Assembly (NCBI GenBank): GCA_910577175.1
Contig: CAJTLU010000025.1
Coordinates: 1-10,382 of the forward strand
Length of the DNA: 10,382 bases
Reading direction: 5' to 3'
DNA from: an uncultured Lachnospiraceae bacterium
GTDB lineage: Bacteria; Bacillota; Clostridia; Lachnospirales; Lachnospiraceae
Positions 1 through 6,169 of this stretch are shown in pieces. A program made the translations under genes and the position numbers. How positions within the stretch are numbered: the stretch's first letter is position 1; every line of letters begins with the position of its first letter. The notes under the pieces are model-generated. The model searched no databases. It saw only the letters and a list, made by a program, of their open reading frames with translations, and was not told the DNA's origin.

Positions 1-61
1 CAGCGTCTACTACATACCATTTTCTATCGATTGTAGCTGGACTAGCCATAAATGTTTTCAT
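1..61 (-). CDS. rplM: 50S ribosomal protein L13, N-terminal fragment cut by the window edge
   Basis: The reverse strand from 61 starts ATG and reads MKTFMASPATIDRKWYVV before leaving the window after 20 codons. This is the characteristic L13 N-terminus of Bacillota. L13 is an early-assembling 23S rRNA-binding protein of the large subunit. A clear GGAGGAAA ribosome binding site (67-73 and neighbours) lies about 6 bases upstream of the ATG, which fixes the start. The gene follows truA in the same direction, the usual order in this group, and rpsI would be expected beyond the left edge. It has its own strong promoter at 229-257. The truncation is only the window boundary, not a broken gene. Confidence 0.93.
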   Translation of the reverse strand, partial: MKTFMASPATIDRKWYVVDA

Positions 62-228
62 GATATTTCCTCCATACATAGTAAAAAACCATTTTTGCTT
101 CTCTGGAATCTTACTTGGCAGATGTCCGGCCACCTCATAAAACCCTTCAAAACAGCTTTACTTTTACGATTTCTTCCTGTGTCACCGGGGCTTTGGTTCC
201 ACATTATGATACATCGTCACAGTGATAT
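62..228 (-). promoter_or_regulatory. 5' leader of rplM, candidate L13 autoregulatory leader
   Basis: From the predicted transcription start (about 222) to the rplM ATG there are about 160 untranslated bases, long for a simple ribosome binding site. Bacillota commonly carry an L13 leader RNA at this position, through which L13 represses rplM-rpsI. Here I see only modest pairings, such as CTGTG with CACAG and GGC with GCC, so assignment to that RNA family rests on position. A 48-codon open frame without a ribosome binding site also crosses the leader (58-204). A covariance-model search would settle it. Confidence 0.4.
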
Positions 229-257
229 ATTATATTATATATCGTTATGCCTGTCAA
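229..257 (-). promoter_or_regulatory. Sigma-70/SigA-type promoter for rplM
   Basis: On the reverse strand a perfect -35 TTGACA (252-257) and a perfect -10 TATAAT (229-234) are separated by exactly 17 bases. Both hexamers match consensus, so a strong housekeeping promoter is expected, as suits a ribosomal protein gene. Transcription would begin near 222. The -35 lies only 12 bases from the end of the large hairpin repeat at 270-392. Confidence 0.82.
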
Positions 258-269
258 CCCATAAATTCG

Positions 270-392
270 AGTTTTGGCATTTTGCATTGCGGCATCGCCG
301 TCGTGCATTTGTTCCAACAGGATGCGTTTTTACACGGTCCTTTATGGAATCAAATGCACGCCGGGGATGCCGCAATGCAAAATGCCAAAACT
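270..392. repeat. Large hairpin repeat, copy 1 (long perfect inverted repeat)
   Basis: Bases 270-311 pair with 351-392 at 40 of 42 positions, including an uninterrupted 27-bp arm (270-296 with 366-392). After a one-base bulge (350), 312-316 pair with 345-349, leaving a 28-base loop. The right arm ends one base before the truA stop codon (393-395), and the left arm lies 12 bases from the rplM -35 box. No T-run follows on the reverse strand, so it is not a canonical intrinsic terminator, though such a stem may still block transcription or protect truA mRNA. Bases 337-357 are identical, inverted, to 3796-3816 in the second hairpin of this window, which marks it as a dispersed repeat family. Confidence 0.8.
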
Positions 393-1130
393 TTATAGAA
401 ATTCATATTTTACCAGCGTCAGACCGCATGCCGGAGCTGTCGGACCCGCTGCTTTTCTGTCCTTCGCCTCCAGAATCTCACGCATCTTTTCCGGAGGCCA
501 TTTTCCCCTGCCTGCTTCCATCAGGGTACCGGCAATTATCCTAACCATATTGTATAAAAATCCATTTCCGCAGACACGGATGACAATTTCCTCCTCCTGC
601 ATTTCCACCGACACAAAGTATATGGTACGCACGGTGCTTTCCACCACTGCTGCCGCTGCACAAAAGCTTTTAAAGTCATGCTTTCCCTCCAGATAGGCAG
701 CCGCCTCCTGCATCCTGCCAATGTCCAGCGAATAGTAGCAATGGGCGGAATACAGTCTTCTGGTCGGAATCGGAAATTCTCCTGCCGTAATCCGGTATTC
801 GTAAGTTTTCCTGCTATCGCAATGTCGGGGATGGAAATTGTCCGGCACCTGCTCCGACTTCTGAATCCTGATATCCTCCGGCAGGCGCTGGTTCAGAGCA
901 TACGCCAGCTTACCGGCAGGAATGACAGTTTCGGAATCAAATACCGCCTTATTGCACTTTGCATGTACCCCGGCGTCAGTCCTGCTGGCCCCGATGACAT
1001 GGATATCCTCTCCTAAAAGCCCGGAAAGACACTTGTTCAATTCTCCTTCTATGGTCCGGCTGTTTTTTTGTACTTGAAAACCGGAATAAGCCGTTCCGTC
1101 ATAGGCTACCGTCAACATAAACCGTTTCAT
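393..1130 (-). CDS. truA: tRNA pseudouridine(38-40) synthase TruA
   Basis: This 245-residue protein has the usual TruA length and N-terminus (MKRFMLTVAYDGTAYSGFQ). TruA isomerises uridine to pseudouridine at positions 38-40 of the tRNA anticodon arm and acts in the cytosol as a homodimer. The catalytic motif GASRTDAGVHA is at residues 47-57, with the nucleophilic aspartate at D52. Further family blocks are HPRHCDSRKTYEYRI near residue 100 and GNGFLYNMVRIIAGTLMEAGRGKW near residue 190. The start is supported by a GAGGA site upstream. It lies 24 bases after ecfT in the same direction and is the last gene of the ecfA1-ecfA2-ecfT-truA run, the usual order in Clostridia. The large hairpin repeat abuts its stop codon. 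Confidence 0.96.
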   Translation of the reverse strand: MKRFMLTVAYDGTAYSGFQVQKNSRTIEGELNKCLSGLLGEDIHVIGASRTDAGVHAKCNKAVFDSETVIPAGKLAYALNQRLPEDIRIQKSEQVPDNFHPRHCDSRKTYEYRITAGEFPIPTRRLYSAHCYYSLDIGRMQEAAAYLEGKHDFKSFCAAAAVVESTVRTIYFVSVEMQEEEIVIRVCGNGFLYNMVRIIAGTLMEAGRGKWPPEKMREILEAKDRKAAGPTAPACGLTLVKYEFL

Positions 1131-1154
1131 GTCATTCGTATCCTCACTGCCAAC

Positions 1155-1958
1155 TTAGAATAGTATTCTTCCCACTGCTATGCTGCCCGCCAGATAAGCA
1201 AACAAAATAAGATAGGCGGCTGCATCCCGTTTCTTGTAAATAAGGGGTTTCATCTTGGTGCGGCCTTCTCCTCCCCTGTAACAGCGCGCTTCCATCGCCA
1301 TTGCCAAATCATTTGCCCTCCGGAATGCAGAGATGAACAGCGGCACCAGAAGGGGCACCAGGGCTTTTGCCCGCTTTAACAGATTTCCATTTTCAAAATC
1401 CGCTCCCCTTGCAATCTGCGCCTTCATAATCTTGTCCGTTTCCTCAAGCAAAATGGGAATAAAGCGGAGTGCAATGGACATCATCATGGCAATTTCATGA
1501 ACCGGAAAACGTAAAATCTTTAACGGACGCATCGCTTTTTCCAATCCATCCGTCAGATTATTCGGTGTTGTTGTCAAGGTCATGACAGAAGAACCGATTA
1601 TCAGCATTGACAGCCTGATTGCCATAAATGAGGCTGTTCGGATGCCTTCTTTGGTAATCTTAAGTTTCCATACCGCCACCACCGTTTCTCCCGGTGTAAG
1701 AAACAGATTGAATACTACAGTGATAAGCAGAAGTAACAGAATGGAACGCATACCCTTAATCATAAATTTAAACGGTACTTTTGATAACCGGATTACCACC
1801 GCCAGAAATAGAGCTGCGCATAAATATCCCCATATATTATTAAAACAAAATAATGATATAATATAAATTAATGTGCCTGCCAGTTTGACACGCGAATCCA
1901 GCCTGTGAATGATGGAATCTGTCTGATAATATTGTCCTAATGTAATATCTCTCAGCAT
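1155..1958 (-). CDS. ecfT: Energy-coupling factor transporter transmembrane protein EcfT
   Basis: A 267-residue integral membrane protein with several hydrophobic segments, for example around residues 25-60 and 72-90 and at the C-terminus. EcfT is the scaffold of ECF-type ABC importers. It joins the EcfA1/EcfA2 ATPases to exchangeable substrate-binding S components for vitamins and metals. The coupling-helix motifs are visible: ARG in AQIARGADFE and ARCYRGG in EARCYRGGEGRTKM, where the arginines contact the ATPases. An AGGAG site precedes the ATG. It follows ecfA2 after 12 bases. No S component is encoded in the window, so this looks like the shared group II module serving S components encoded elsewhere. 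Confidence 0.95.
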   Translation of the reverse strand: MLRDITLGQYYQTDSIIHRLDSRVKLAGTLIYIISLFCFNNIWGYLCAALFLAVVIRLSKVPFKFMIKGMRSILLLLLITVVFNLFLTPGETVVAVWKLKITKEGIRTASFMAIRLSMLIIGSSVMTLTTTPNNLTDGLEKAMRPLKILRFPVHEIAMMMSIALRFIPILLEETDKIMKAQIARGADFENGNLLKRAKALVPLLVPLFISAFRRANDLAMAMEARCYRGGEGRTKMKPLIYKKRDAAAYLILFAYLAGSIAVGRILF

Positions 1959-1970
1959 AATACTCCTCGT

Positions 1971-2819
1971 TTATCCTTTCAGCGCGCGGGCTATCATATC
2001 CGCTGCCTCTTTAATGGTTGTGGCATTCTCATCCACATCCAGTCCTTTTGCCTTTAACTTATGCATGATATAGGTTACCTGCGGCGCTGCAAGTCCCATC
2101 TCTTCCAACTCCCTGTAATGCGCAAACACTTCCCTCGGGACATCGTCATATACCACTTTTCCATGGTTCATCACCAGAATGCGCTCCACATATTCCGCTA
2201 CATCCTCCATGCTGTGGGAAACCAGAATAATGGTAATCTGACTCTCTTCCTTAAGTTTTACTATCTGGCTTAAAATTTCTTCCCTGCCCTTGGGGTCCAG
2301 CCCAGCCGTCGGTTCATCCAGTATCAGCACTTCCGGCTTCATGGCAAGCACTCCCGCAATGGCTGCCCTGCGTTTCTGCCCGCCCGACAAATCAAACGGA
2401 GACTGATAAAAGCATTCATCCGGCAGTCCGACTTTTTTCAGGGCTTCATAGGCCCGAAGCTCCGTTTCCTGTCTGGACAGTCCCAGGTTTTTGGGACCAA
2501 AACAGACATCTTTAAAGACATCCTCTTCAAAAAGCTGATGCTCCGGATATTGGAAAACAAGGCCTACCTTGCTCCTTAATTCCCGCTTATCATAATCCTT
2601 GTCATCAATATCCTGCCCGTTAAAATAAATATGCCCTCCCGTAGCCTTTATTAGTCCGTTTAAATGCTGCACAAGGGTTGACTTACCGGAACCCGTATGT
2701 CCAATCAATCCTATAAACTGACCATCGGGAATCATCAGGCTCACATCATCCAGCGCTTTCACCGCAAGTGTAGTGTCATTCCCATATACATGGCTGACAT
2801 GGTCCAATATTATTGACAT
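1971..2819 (-). CDS. ecfA2: Energy-coupling factor transporter ATP-binding protein EcfA2
   Basis: A 282-residue ABC ATPase. Visible motifs are the Walker A GHTGSGKST (residues 40-48), Q-loop glutamine at about 90, signature LSGGQ (144-148), Walker B VLILDE (164-169) followed by PTAGLDPKGR, and the switch histidine in LVSHSMED (H202). It pairs with EcfA1 on the cytoplasmic face and hydrolyses ATP to drive uptake through EcfT and an S component. The region around YPEHQLFEEDVFKDVCFGPKN is typical of the EcfA/CbiO subfamily. The ATG overlaps the end of ecfA1 by 10 bases, suggesting translational coupling and balanced synthesis of the two ATPases. The A1/A2 assignment rests on gene order and the Walker region and is fairly secure. 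Confidence 0.94.
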   Translation of the reverse strand: MSIILDHVSHVYGNDTTLAVKALDDVSLMIPDGQFIGLIGHTGSGKSTLVQHLNGLIKATGGHIYFNGQDIDDKDYDKRELRSKVGLVFQYPEHQLFEEDVFKDVCFGPKNLGLSRQETELRAYEALKKVGLPDECFYQSPFDLSGGQKRRAAIAGVLAMKPEVLILDEPTAGLDPKGREEILSQIVKLKEESQITIILVSHSMEDVAEYVERILVMNHGKVVYDDVPREVFAHYRELEEMGLAAPQVTYIMHKLKAKGLDVDENATTIKEAADMIARALKG

Positions 2820-3673
2820 TGCTTACTCCTCTTCATAATTTCATTTACAAGCTCTTCTGTGCCGAGAATGCCGTCCGGCAAATCAATACCCCTTTTTTGT
2901 AATTCATGGGCAAGCAGGGTTACCTGCGGAACATCCAGCCTGAGTTCCTTTATCTTTTCCACATTGGAAAAAATTTCCCTCGGCGTACCCTGCATGGCAA
3001 TCCTGCCTGCATCCATGACAAACACTTTGTCCGCATGAATGATTTCTTCCATATAATGGGTTATCAGGATAACCGTTACATTTTCCACATCGTTTAAGGC
3101 CCTGACGGCACGAATCACTTCCTTACGGCCATTGGGGTCCAGCATCGCAGTCGGTTCATCCAGCACAATGCACTTTGGATGCATCGCCAGTACACCTGCT
3201 ATGGAAACACGCTGCTTTTGCCCTCCTGAAAGCTTATTGGGTGAATATTTCCTAAATTCGTACATGCCGACAGCCTTTAAGCTTTCCTCTACACGCTCCC
3301 ATATTTCTTTTGTGGGCACTCCCATATTTTCCGGCCCGAAACCGACATCCTCCTCCACTACCTGTCCGATAATCTGGTTATCGGGATTTTGAAACACCAT
3401 GCCTGCAGTCTGCCTGATTTCCCAGACTTCATCCTCTTTCCTTGTATCGCGCCCATCCACCCAGATAGTGCCTTCCGTCGGAGTCAGAATGGCATTCATA
3501 TGCTTTGCCAGCGTGGACTTGCCGGAACCGTTGTGTCCCAGAATGGCAATAAAATCTCCCTGTGTAATGTCCAAGTCCACTTCATCCACAGCCCGGGTAA
3601 TACCCTCCACATTGCCATCCTCGTCCCGCCTGATATATTCAAAAATTAACTTATCCGTCTCGATAATTCCCAT
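2810..3673 (-). CDS. ecfA1: Energy-coupling factor transporter ATP-binding protein EcfA1
   Basis: A 287-residue ABC ATPase, first gene of the ECF block. Motifs are the Walker A GHNGSGKST (46-54), Q-loop in FQNPDNQIIG (Q95), signature LSGGQ (148-152), Walker B CIVLDE (168-173) with PTAMLDPNGR, and the switch histidine in LITHYMEE (H206). FQNPDNQ is characteristic of EcfA1/CbiO1. It forms the ATPase heterodimer with EcfA2 beneath EcfT. The ribosome binding site (AGGCAGGA) is moderate. In related genomes ecfA1 often directly follows rplQ. Here two opposite-strand genes intervene, and the gene has its own promoter at 3707-3735. The small C-terminal domain after about residue 235 is also typical of the family. 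Confidence 0.94.
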   Translation of the reverse strand: MGIIETDKLIFEYIRRDEDGNVEGITRAVDEVDLDITQGDFIAILGHNGSGKSTLAKHMNAILTPTEGTIWVDGRDTRKEDEVWEIRQTAGMVFQNPDNQIIGQVVEEDVGFGPENMGVPTKEIWERVEESLKAVGMYEFRKYSPNKLSGGQKQRVSIAGVLAMHPKCIVLDEPTAMLDPNGRKEVIRAVRALNDVENVTVILITHYMEEIIHADKVFVMDAGRIAMQGTPREIFSNVEKIKELRLDVPQVTLLAHELQKRGIDLPDGILGTEELVNEIMKRSKQCQ

Positions 3674-3706
3674 GCCATATCCTGCCTTTCGTGCTGCATG
3701 GCTTTT

Positions 3707-3735
3707 ATTGTACTAGAATTTTTCTGAAAATACAA
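3707..3735 (-). promoter_or_regulatory. Promoter of the ecfA1-ecfA2-ecfT-truA operon
   Basis: On the reverse strand -35 TTGTAT (3730-3735) and -10 TACAAT (3707-3712) are separated by exactly 17 bases, upstream of the ecfA1 ATG at 3673. Four of six and five of six bases match consensus. Because the genes between rplQ and ecfA1 run the other way, the ECF operon needs its own promoter, and this is the only good candidate I see. Confidence 0.62.
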
Positions 3736-3755
3736 CTATAAATGGCAACTTGGTA

Positions 3756-3850
3756 TCCGGCTCCCGGCATTTTCCCCGGGCGTCAGTGCGTCTGCGCATT
3801 TGATTCCATAAAGGACACGCTCTCGCCCGGGGAAAATGCTCCATACCGGA
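3756..3850. repeat. Large hairpin repeat, copy 2
   Basis: A perfect 16-bp stem (3767-3782 with 3824-3839, arm GCATTTTCCCCGGGCG) is extended outward, across a symmetric 6x6 internal loop, by a 5-bp stem TCCGG/CCGGA (3756-3760 with 3846-3850). It is extended inward by a weaker helix (3785-3792 with 3814-3821). The apical region holds 3796-3816, a 21-base word identical to the reverse complement of 337-357 in copy 1. Both copies also have GGCATTTT in an outer arm. The rest of the stems differ, so the copies are diverged family members. It lies 20 bases upstream of the ecfA1 -35 box and before the divergent Nudix promoter. No coding content is apparent. Confidence 0.72.
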
Positions 3851-3890
3851 CAGGGGGAAGTAAGGGGTGGTTTTCCTTAGGCGGGTGTGC

Positions 3891-3896
3891 TATACT
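3891..3896 (+). promoter_or_regulatory. Candidate extended -10 promoter for the Nudix-peptidase pair
   Basis: TATACT is preceded by TGC, giving an extended -10 element (TGCTATACT), about 75 bases upstream of the Nudix start. No good -35 hexamer lies 16-18 bases upstream, which is tolerable for extended -10 promoters. It fires away from the ecfA1 promoter. Confidence 0.45.
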
Positions 3897-3908
3897 CTTT
3901 TTGGGTAG

Positions 3909-3939
3909 TTGGGATAACCTGTAACTCGTTTTATCCCAA
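3909..3939 (+). promoter_or_regulatory. Inverted repeat in the Nudix 5' leader (operator or hairpin)
   Basis: TTGGGATAA (3909-3917) and TTATCCCAA (3931-3939) form a perfect 9-bp inverted repeat around a 13-base centre. It starts about 13 bases after the predicted -10 box, so it covers the early transcribed region. It could be a two-half-site operator or an mRNA hairpin. No T-run follows, so it is not a terminator. Confidence 0.5.
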
Positions 3940-3972
3940 ATAGAAGAACATCGGCAGGGGGTGTAATGCAGC

Positions 3973-4482
3973 ATGGAATTGTGGGATGCTTATTATGAGG
4001 ATGGCACATTGGCAGGGCTGGATTTGGTTCGGGGGGAAAAGATTCCGGAAGGGCTGCGGCACGCGGTGGCGGAGATTTTCGTCGTGCATAAGGACAAATC
4101 CATACTGCTGATGCAGAGGGATTTCGGCAAACCGAATTATCCGGGGCTTTGGGAGAATGGGGCAAGCGGTTCTGTTATAAAGGGAGAATCGCCTTTGGAG
4201 GGCGCAAAGAGAGAGCTTTTTGAAGAGACAGGCATTGTCGCGAAAGACGGACTGCAAAGTCTTTACCACATTGTTTCAGAGACAACAATATATTGGGGAT
4301 ATCTGTGTGTGACGGATATTCCGAAGGAGAAGGTACGACTCCAAGAAGGGGAAACCATTGCCTTTAAATGGGTTCACGAGCGGGAGTTTAAAGAGATATT
4401 TTATTCAGACCAATATGTAAATACTGTAAGGGAAAGACTTAAAGATTTTGTAGAGAAAGGAAGTTATTTATGCGGCATATAA
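3973..4482 (+). CDS. Nudix hydrolase, IPP-isomerase/YfcD-like subgroup
   Basis: A 169-residue protein with an exact Nudix box GX5EX7REUXEEXGU at residues 66-88 (G66, E72, R80, E81, E84, E85, G87). These residues bind the divalent metal and hydrolyse a nucleoside-diphosphate-linked substrate. The N-terminal layout (ELWDAYYEDGT, RGEKIPEGLRHAV, ILLMQRD) resembles the IPP isomerase-like/YfcD branch, but the substrate cannot be read from sequence. The start at 3973 is supported by an AGGGGGTG site about 10 bases upstream. An ATG at 3966 is in another frame. Its last 13 bases overlap the downstream peptidase gene, so the two are a translationally coupled pair. The pair sits on the opposite strand between rplQ and ecfA1, an atypical location. 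Confidence 0.88.
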   Translation: MELWDAYYEDGTLAGLDLVRGEKIPEGLRHAVAEIFVVHKDKSILLMQRDFGKPNYPGLWENGASGSVIKGESPLEGAKRELFEETGIVAKDGLQSLYHIVSETTIYWGYLCVTDIPKEKVRLQEGETIAFKWVHEREFKEIFYSDQYVNTVRERLKDFVEKGSYLCGI

Positions 4483-5387
4483 AAAACAAATTTAATCTTT
4501 CCCCGGAATCCCAAAATAAAATTATTAAGGCGGCTGTTATTCTCGCCCTCGTAATTGTGTTTTTTTCTTTCCTCTCCAGAAACTTTTCGAACAGGGGGCA
4601 GACGCTTTCCCAATACGCCAAAGAAAACCCCGAACTGGCCTACGGAAGTAGCTCAGAACCGGATGATTCCACGGTTTCGGAAAATCTTACCGGGAAAGAA
4701 GAAGCAGAGGCGCCCGATACCGGCACTGCAGATATATCCTCATCCGATTCAGACTCTTTAGCCGAGGCTGCAAATCCTGACCGCATCACCTATGAGCAGG
4801 GGTTTTATTATGAGCCGCTTTCAGAAGAATTGAAGACCTTTATCACCGGAATTTCCTACCCAGCCGAAGAGACTGACGAAATATCTTATGAGGATTTGGC
4901 ATATGTCCATGTGCTGCACTACAATTTTGACGGTGAAAGCACCGAGGGCGAATTGATTTGCAACAAGGCTATTTCCCAGGACCTGGTGGAGATTTTTTAC
5001 GATTTGTATACAGCAGAATACCAGATAGAAAAAATAACCCTGATTGAAAACTACGACGGAGATGACACTGCCTCCATGACCGACAACAATACTTCCTGTT
5101 TCAATTACAGAACGGTGGACGGCACGGACAGGCTTTCCAGACATGCACTCGGACTGGCTATCGACATCAATCCTTTTTACAACCCATATATTCGTTACGC
5201 AAAGGACGGCTCCCTGATTATCTCTCCGCAGGGTAGCGAGGATTATGCTGACCGGACGCTTGGCTTTCCTTACAAAATAGACGAAACTGACCTTTGTTAC
5301 CGCCTGTTTATCGAGCACGGCTTTACCTGGGGAGGCAACTGGAATTCCAGCAAGGATTACCAGCATTTCCAAAAGGCGCTTCCTTAA
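4470..5387 (+). CDS. Membrane-anchored M15-family D-Ala-D-Ala carboxypeptidase / peptidoglycan peptidase
   Basis: A 305-residue protein with a short basic cytoplasmic start, one transmembrane segment (about 20-36, IIKAAVILALVIVFF), a Ser/Glu/Asp-rich linker (about 55-105) and an extracytoplasmic catalytic domain at the C-terminus. The zinc-site pattern of the M15 VanY/CwlK-like peptidases is visible: SRHALGLAIDIN (H225 and D232) and DYQHFQK (H299), with GFTWGGNW between. It probably trims peptidoglycan stem peptides on the outer membrane face. Whether it cuts D-Ala-D-Ala or L-Ala-D-Glu bonds is not decidable here. An AAAGGAAG site at 4456-4463 supports the start. It overlaps the Nudix gene by 13 bases. 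The functional link between the two is not obvious. Confidence 0.85.
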   Translation: MRHIKNKFNLSPESQNKIIKAAVILALVIVFFSFLSRNFSNRGQTLSQYAKENPELAYGSSSEPDDSTVSENLTGKEEAEAPDTGTADISSSDSDSLAEAANPDRITYEQGFYYEPLSEELKTFITGISYPAEETDEISYEDLAYVHVLHYNFDGESTEGELICNKAISQDLVEIFYDLYTAEYQIEKITLIENYDGDDTASMTDNNTSCFNYRTVDGTDRLSRHALGLAIDINPFYNPYIRYAKDGSLIISPQGSEDYADRTLGFPYKIDETDLCYRLFIEHGFTWGGNWNSSKDYQHFQKALP

Positions 5388-5445
5388 TCCCGGCATGGAG
5401 GCATATTTCCTGCACGCCGCTTAAAAAGAACCTGCCCACTTGCAT

Positions 5446-5484
5446 AAAAAAAAGCTGCATCAACGGTATCATTCCGGATGCAGC
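5446..5484 (-). terminator. Intrinsic terminator of the rplQ (alpha) operon
   Basis: On the reverse strand an 8-bp stem GCTGCATC/GATGCAGC (outer arms at 5454-5461 and 5477-5484) with an inner CGG/CCG helix is followed directly by eight T (the A-run at 5446-5453). It lies 17 bases after the rplQ stop and is a textbook Rho-independent terminator. In the plus direction the hairpin is followed by GATTCTTTTA, so it may also weakly stop the convergent peptidase transcript. Confidence 0.88.
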
Positions 5485-5501
5485 GATTCTTTTATGTGTT
5501 A

Positions 5502-6038
5502 TTATACTAATTCAAGCACTACTTCCAGCGCTCCGTCACCTTTACGCTGGCCAATCTTGATGATTCTGGTATAGCCACCATTGCGGTTTACATATTTCGG
5601 TGCAATTTCGTCGAACAATTTTGCCACCAAATCCACCTGTTTGGTATTTTTCTTTTTGCCTGCATTGGAAGAGGGAACTTCCTTTACAGGATACAATACC
5701 CTAAGCATCTGACGGCGTGCATGCAGTCTGGAAGGCAGGTCCTTTTTAATCTCTTTTTCCACGATGTCAAACTTAGTAACCTTCTTTCCATCTACTACTT
5801 CTTTTACCCTCTTGCCGTCTTTGTCCTTTAAGGGAACCTTTGCGGAAACTTTTACCATCTCAAAATTGTCTTTTTCCTTCACTGCCATGGCAATAAGGCC
5901 TTCTGCAATCTTTCTGACTTCTTTTGCCTTTGCTTCCGTGGTAATGATTTTACCATTGTGTAACAACGCTGTTACCTGATTTCTCAATAATGCTTTTCTC
6001 TGGCTGCTTGTTCTGCCGAGTTTTCTGTACTTTGCCAT
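5502..6038 (-). CDS. rplQ: 50S ribosomal protein L17 with a central lysine-rich insertion
   Basis: 178 residues from the ATG at 6038. The N-terminus MAKYRKLGRTSSQRKALLRN and C-terminus GGYTRIIKIGQRKGDGALEVVLELV are diagnostic for L17, a large-subunit protein near the exit tunnel. An upstream ATG at 6059 is in frame but has no ribosome binding site, whereas GAGAGGA lies just before 6038, so the shorter start is preferred. L17 is usually about 120 residues. The excess is a charged, lysine-rich insertion at about residues 55-104, between AMAVKEKD and LHARRQM. From memory such insertions occur in some Clostridia. It is the last gene of the operon, 131 bases after rpoA, and is followed by a strong terminator. 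Confidence 0.95.
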   Translation of the reverse strand: MAKYRKLGRTSSQRKALLRNQVTALLHNGKIITTEAKAKEVRKIAEGLIAMAVKEKDNFEMVKVSAKVPLKDKDGKRVKEVVDGKKVTKFDIVEKEIKKDLPSRLHARRQMLRVLYPVKEVPSSNAGKKKNTKQVDLVAKLFDEIAPKYVNRNGGYTRIIKIGQRKGDGALEVVLELV

Positions 6039-6169
6039 TTTAAAATCCTCTCTTTTCATGGTACATCCGGCAACGCCCTTTGGTCTTACTCGCCGAATGC
6101 TGTCTATGTTGCCACTTCAAAACCGGCCCGTGCACTCTTTGGATTTACCACAAGCCACTCTATAATGAT

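Noticed and set aside
270..392. Reading the large hairpin as the truA intrinsic terminator
   Set aside because: No T-run follows on the reverse strand and the stem is far longer than a usual terminator. It may still impede polymerase, but the canonical label is not supported.
95..696. Plus-strand open frames of 149 and 140 codons
   Set aside because: They run through the rplM leader, the hairpin repeat and antisense to truA, have no ribosome binding site and no familiar protein features.
3742..4269. Open frames on both strands across hairpin copy 2 and the Nudix start
   Set aside because: They are produced by the long inverted repeat and by the Nudix coding sequence; none has a start signal.
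4821..5396. 191-codon reverse frame antisense to the M15 peptidase
   Set aside because: A shadow of a gene with diagnostic zinc motifs; its translation has no coherent domain.
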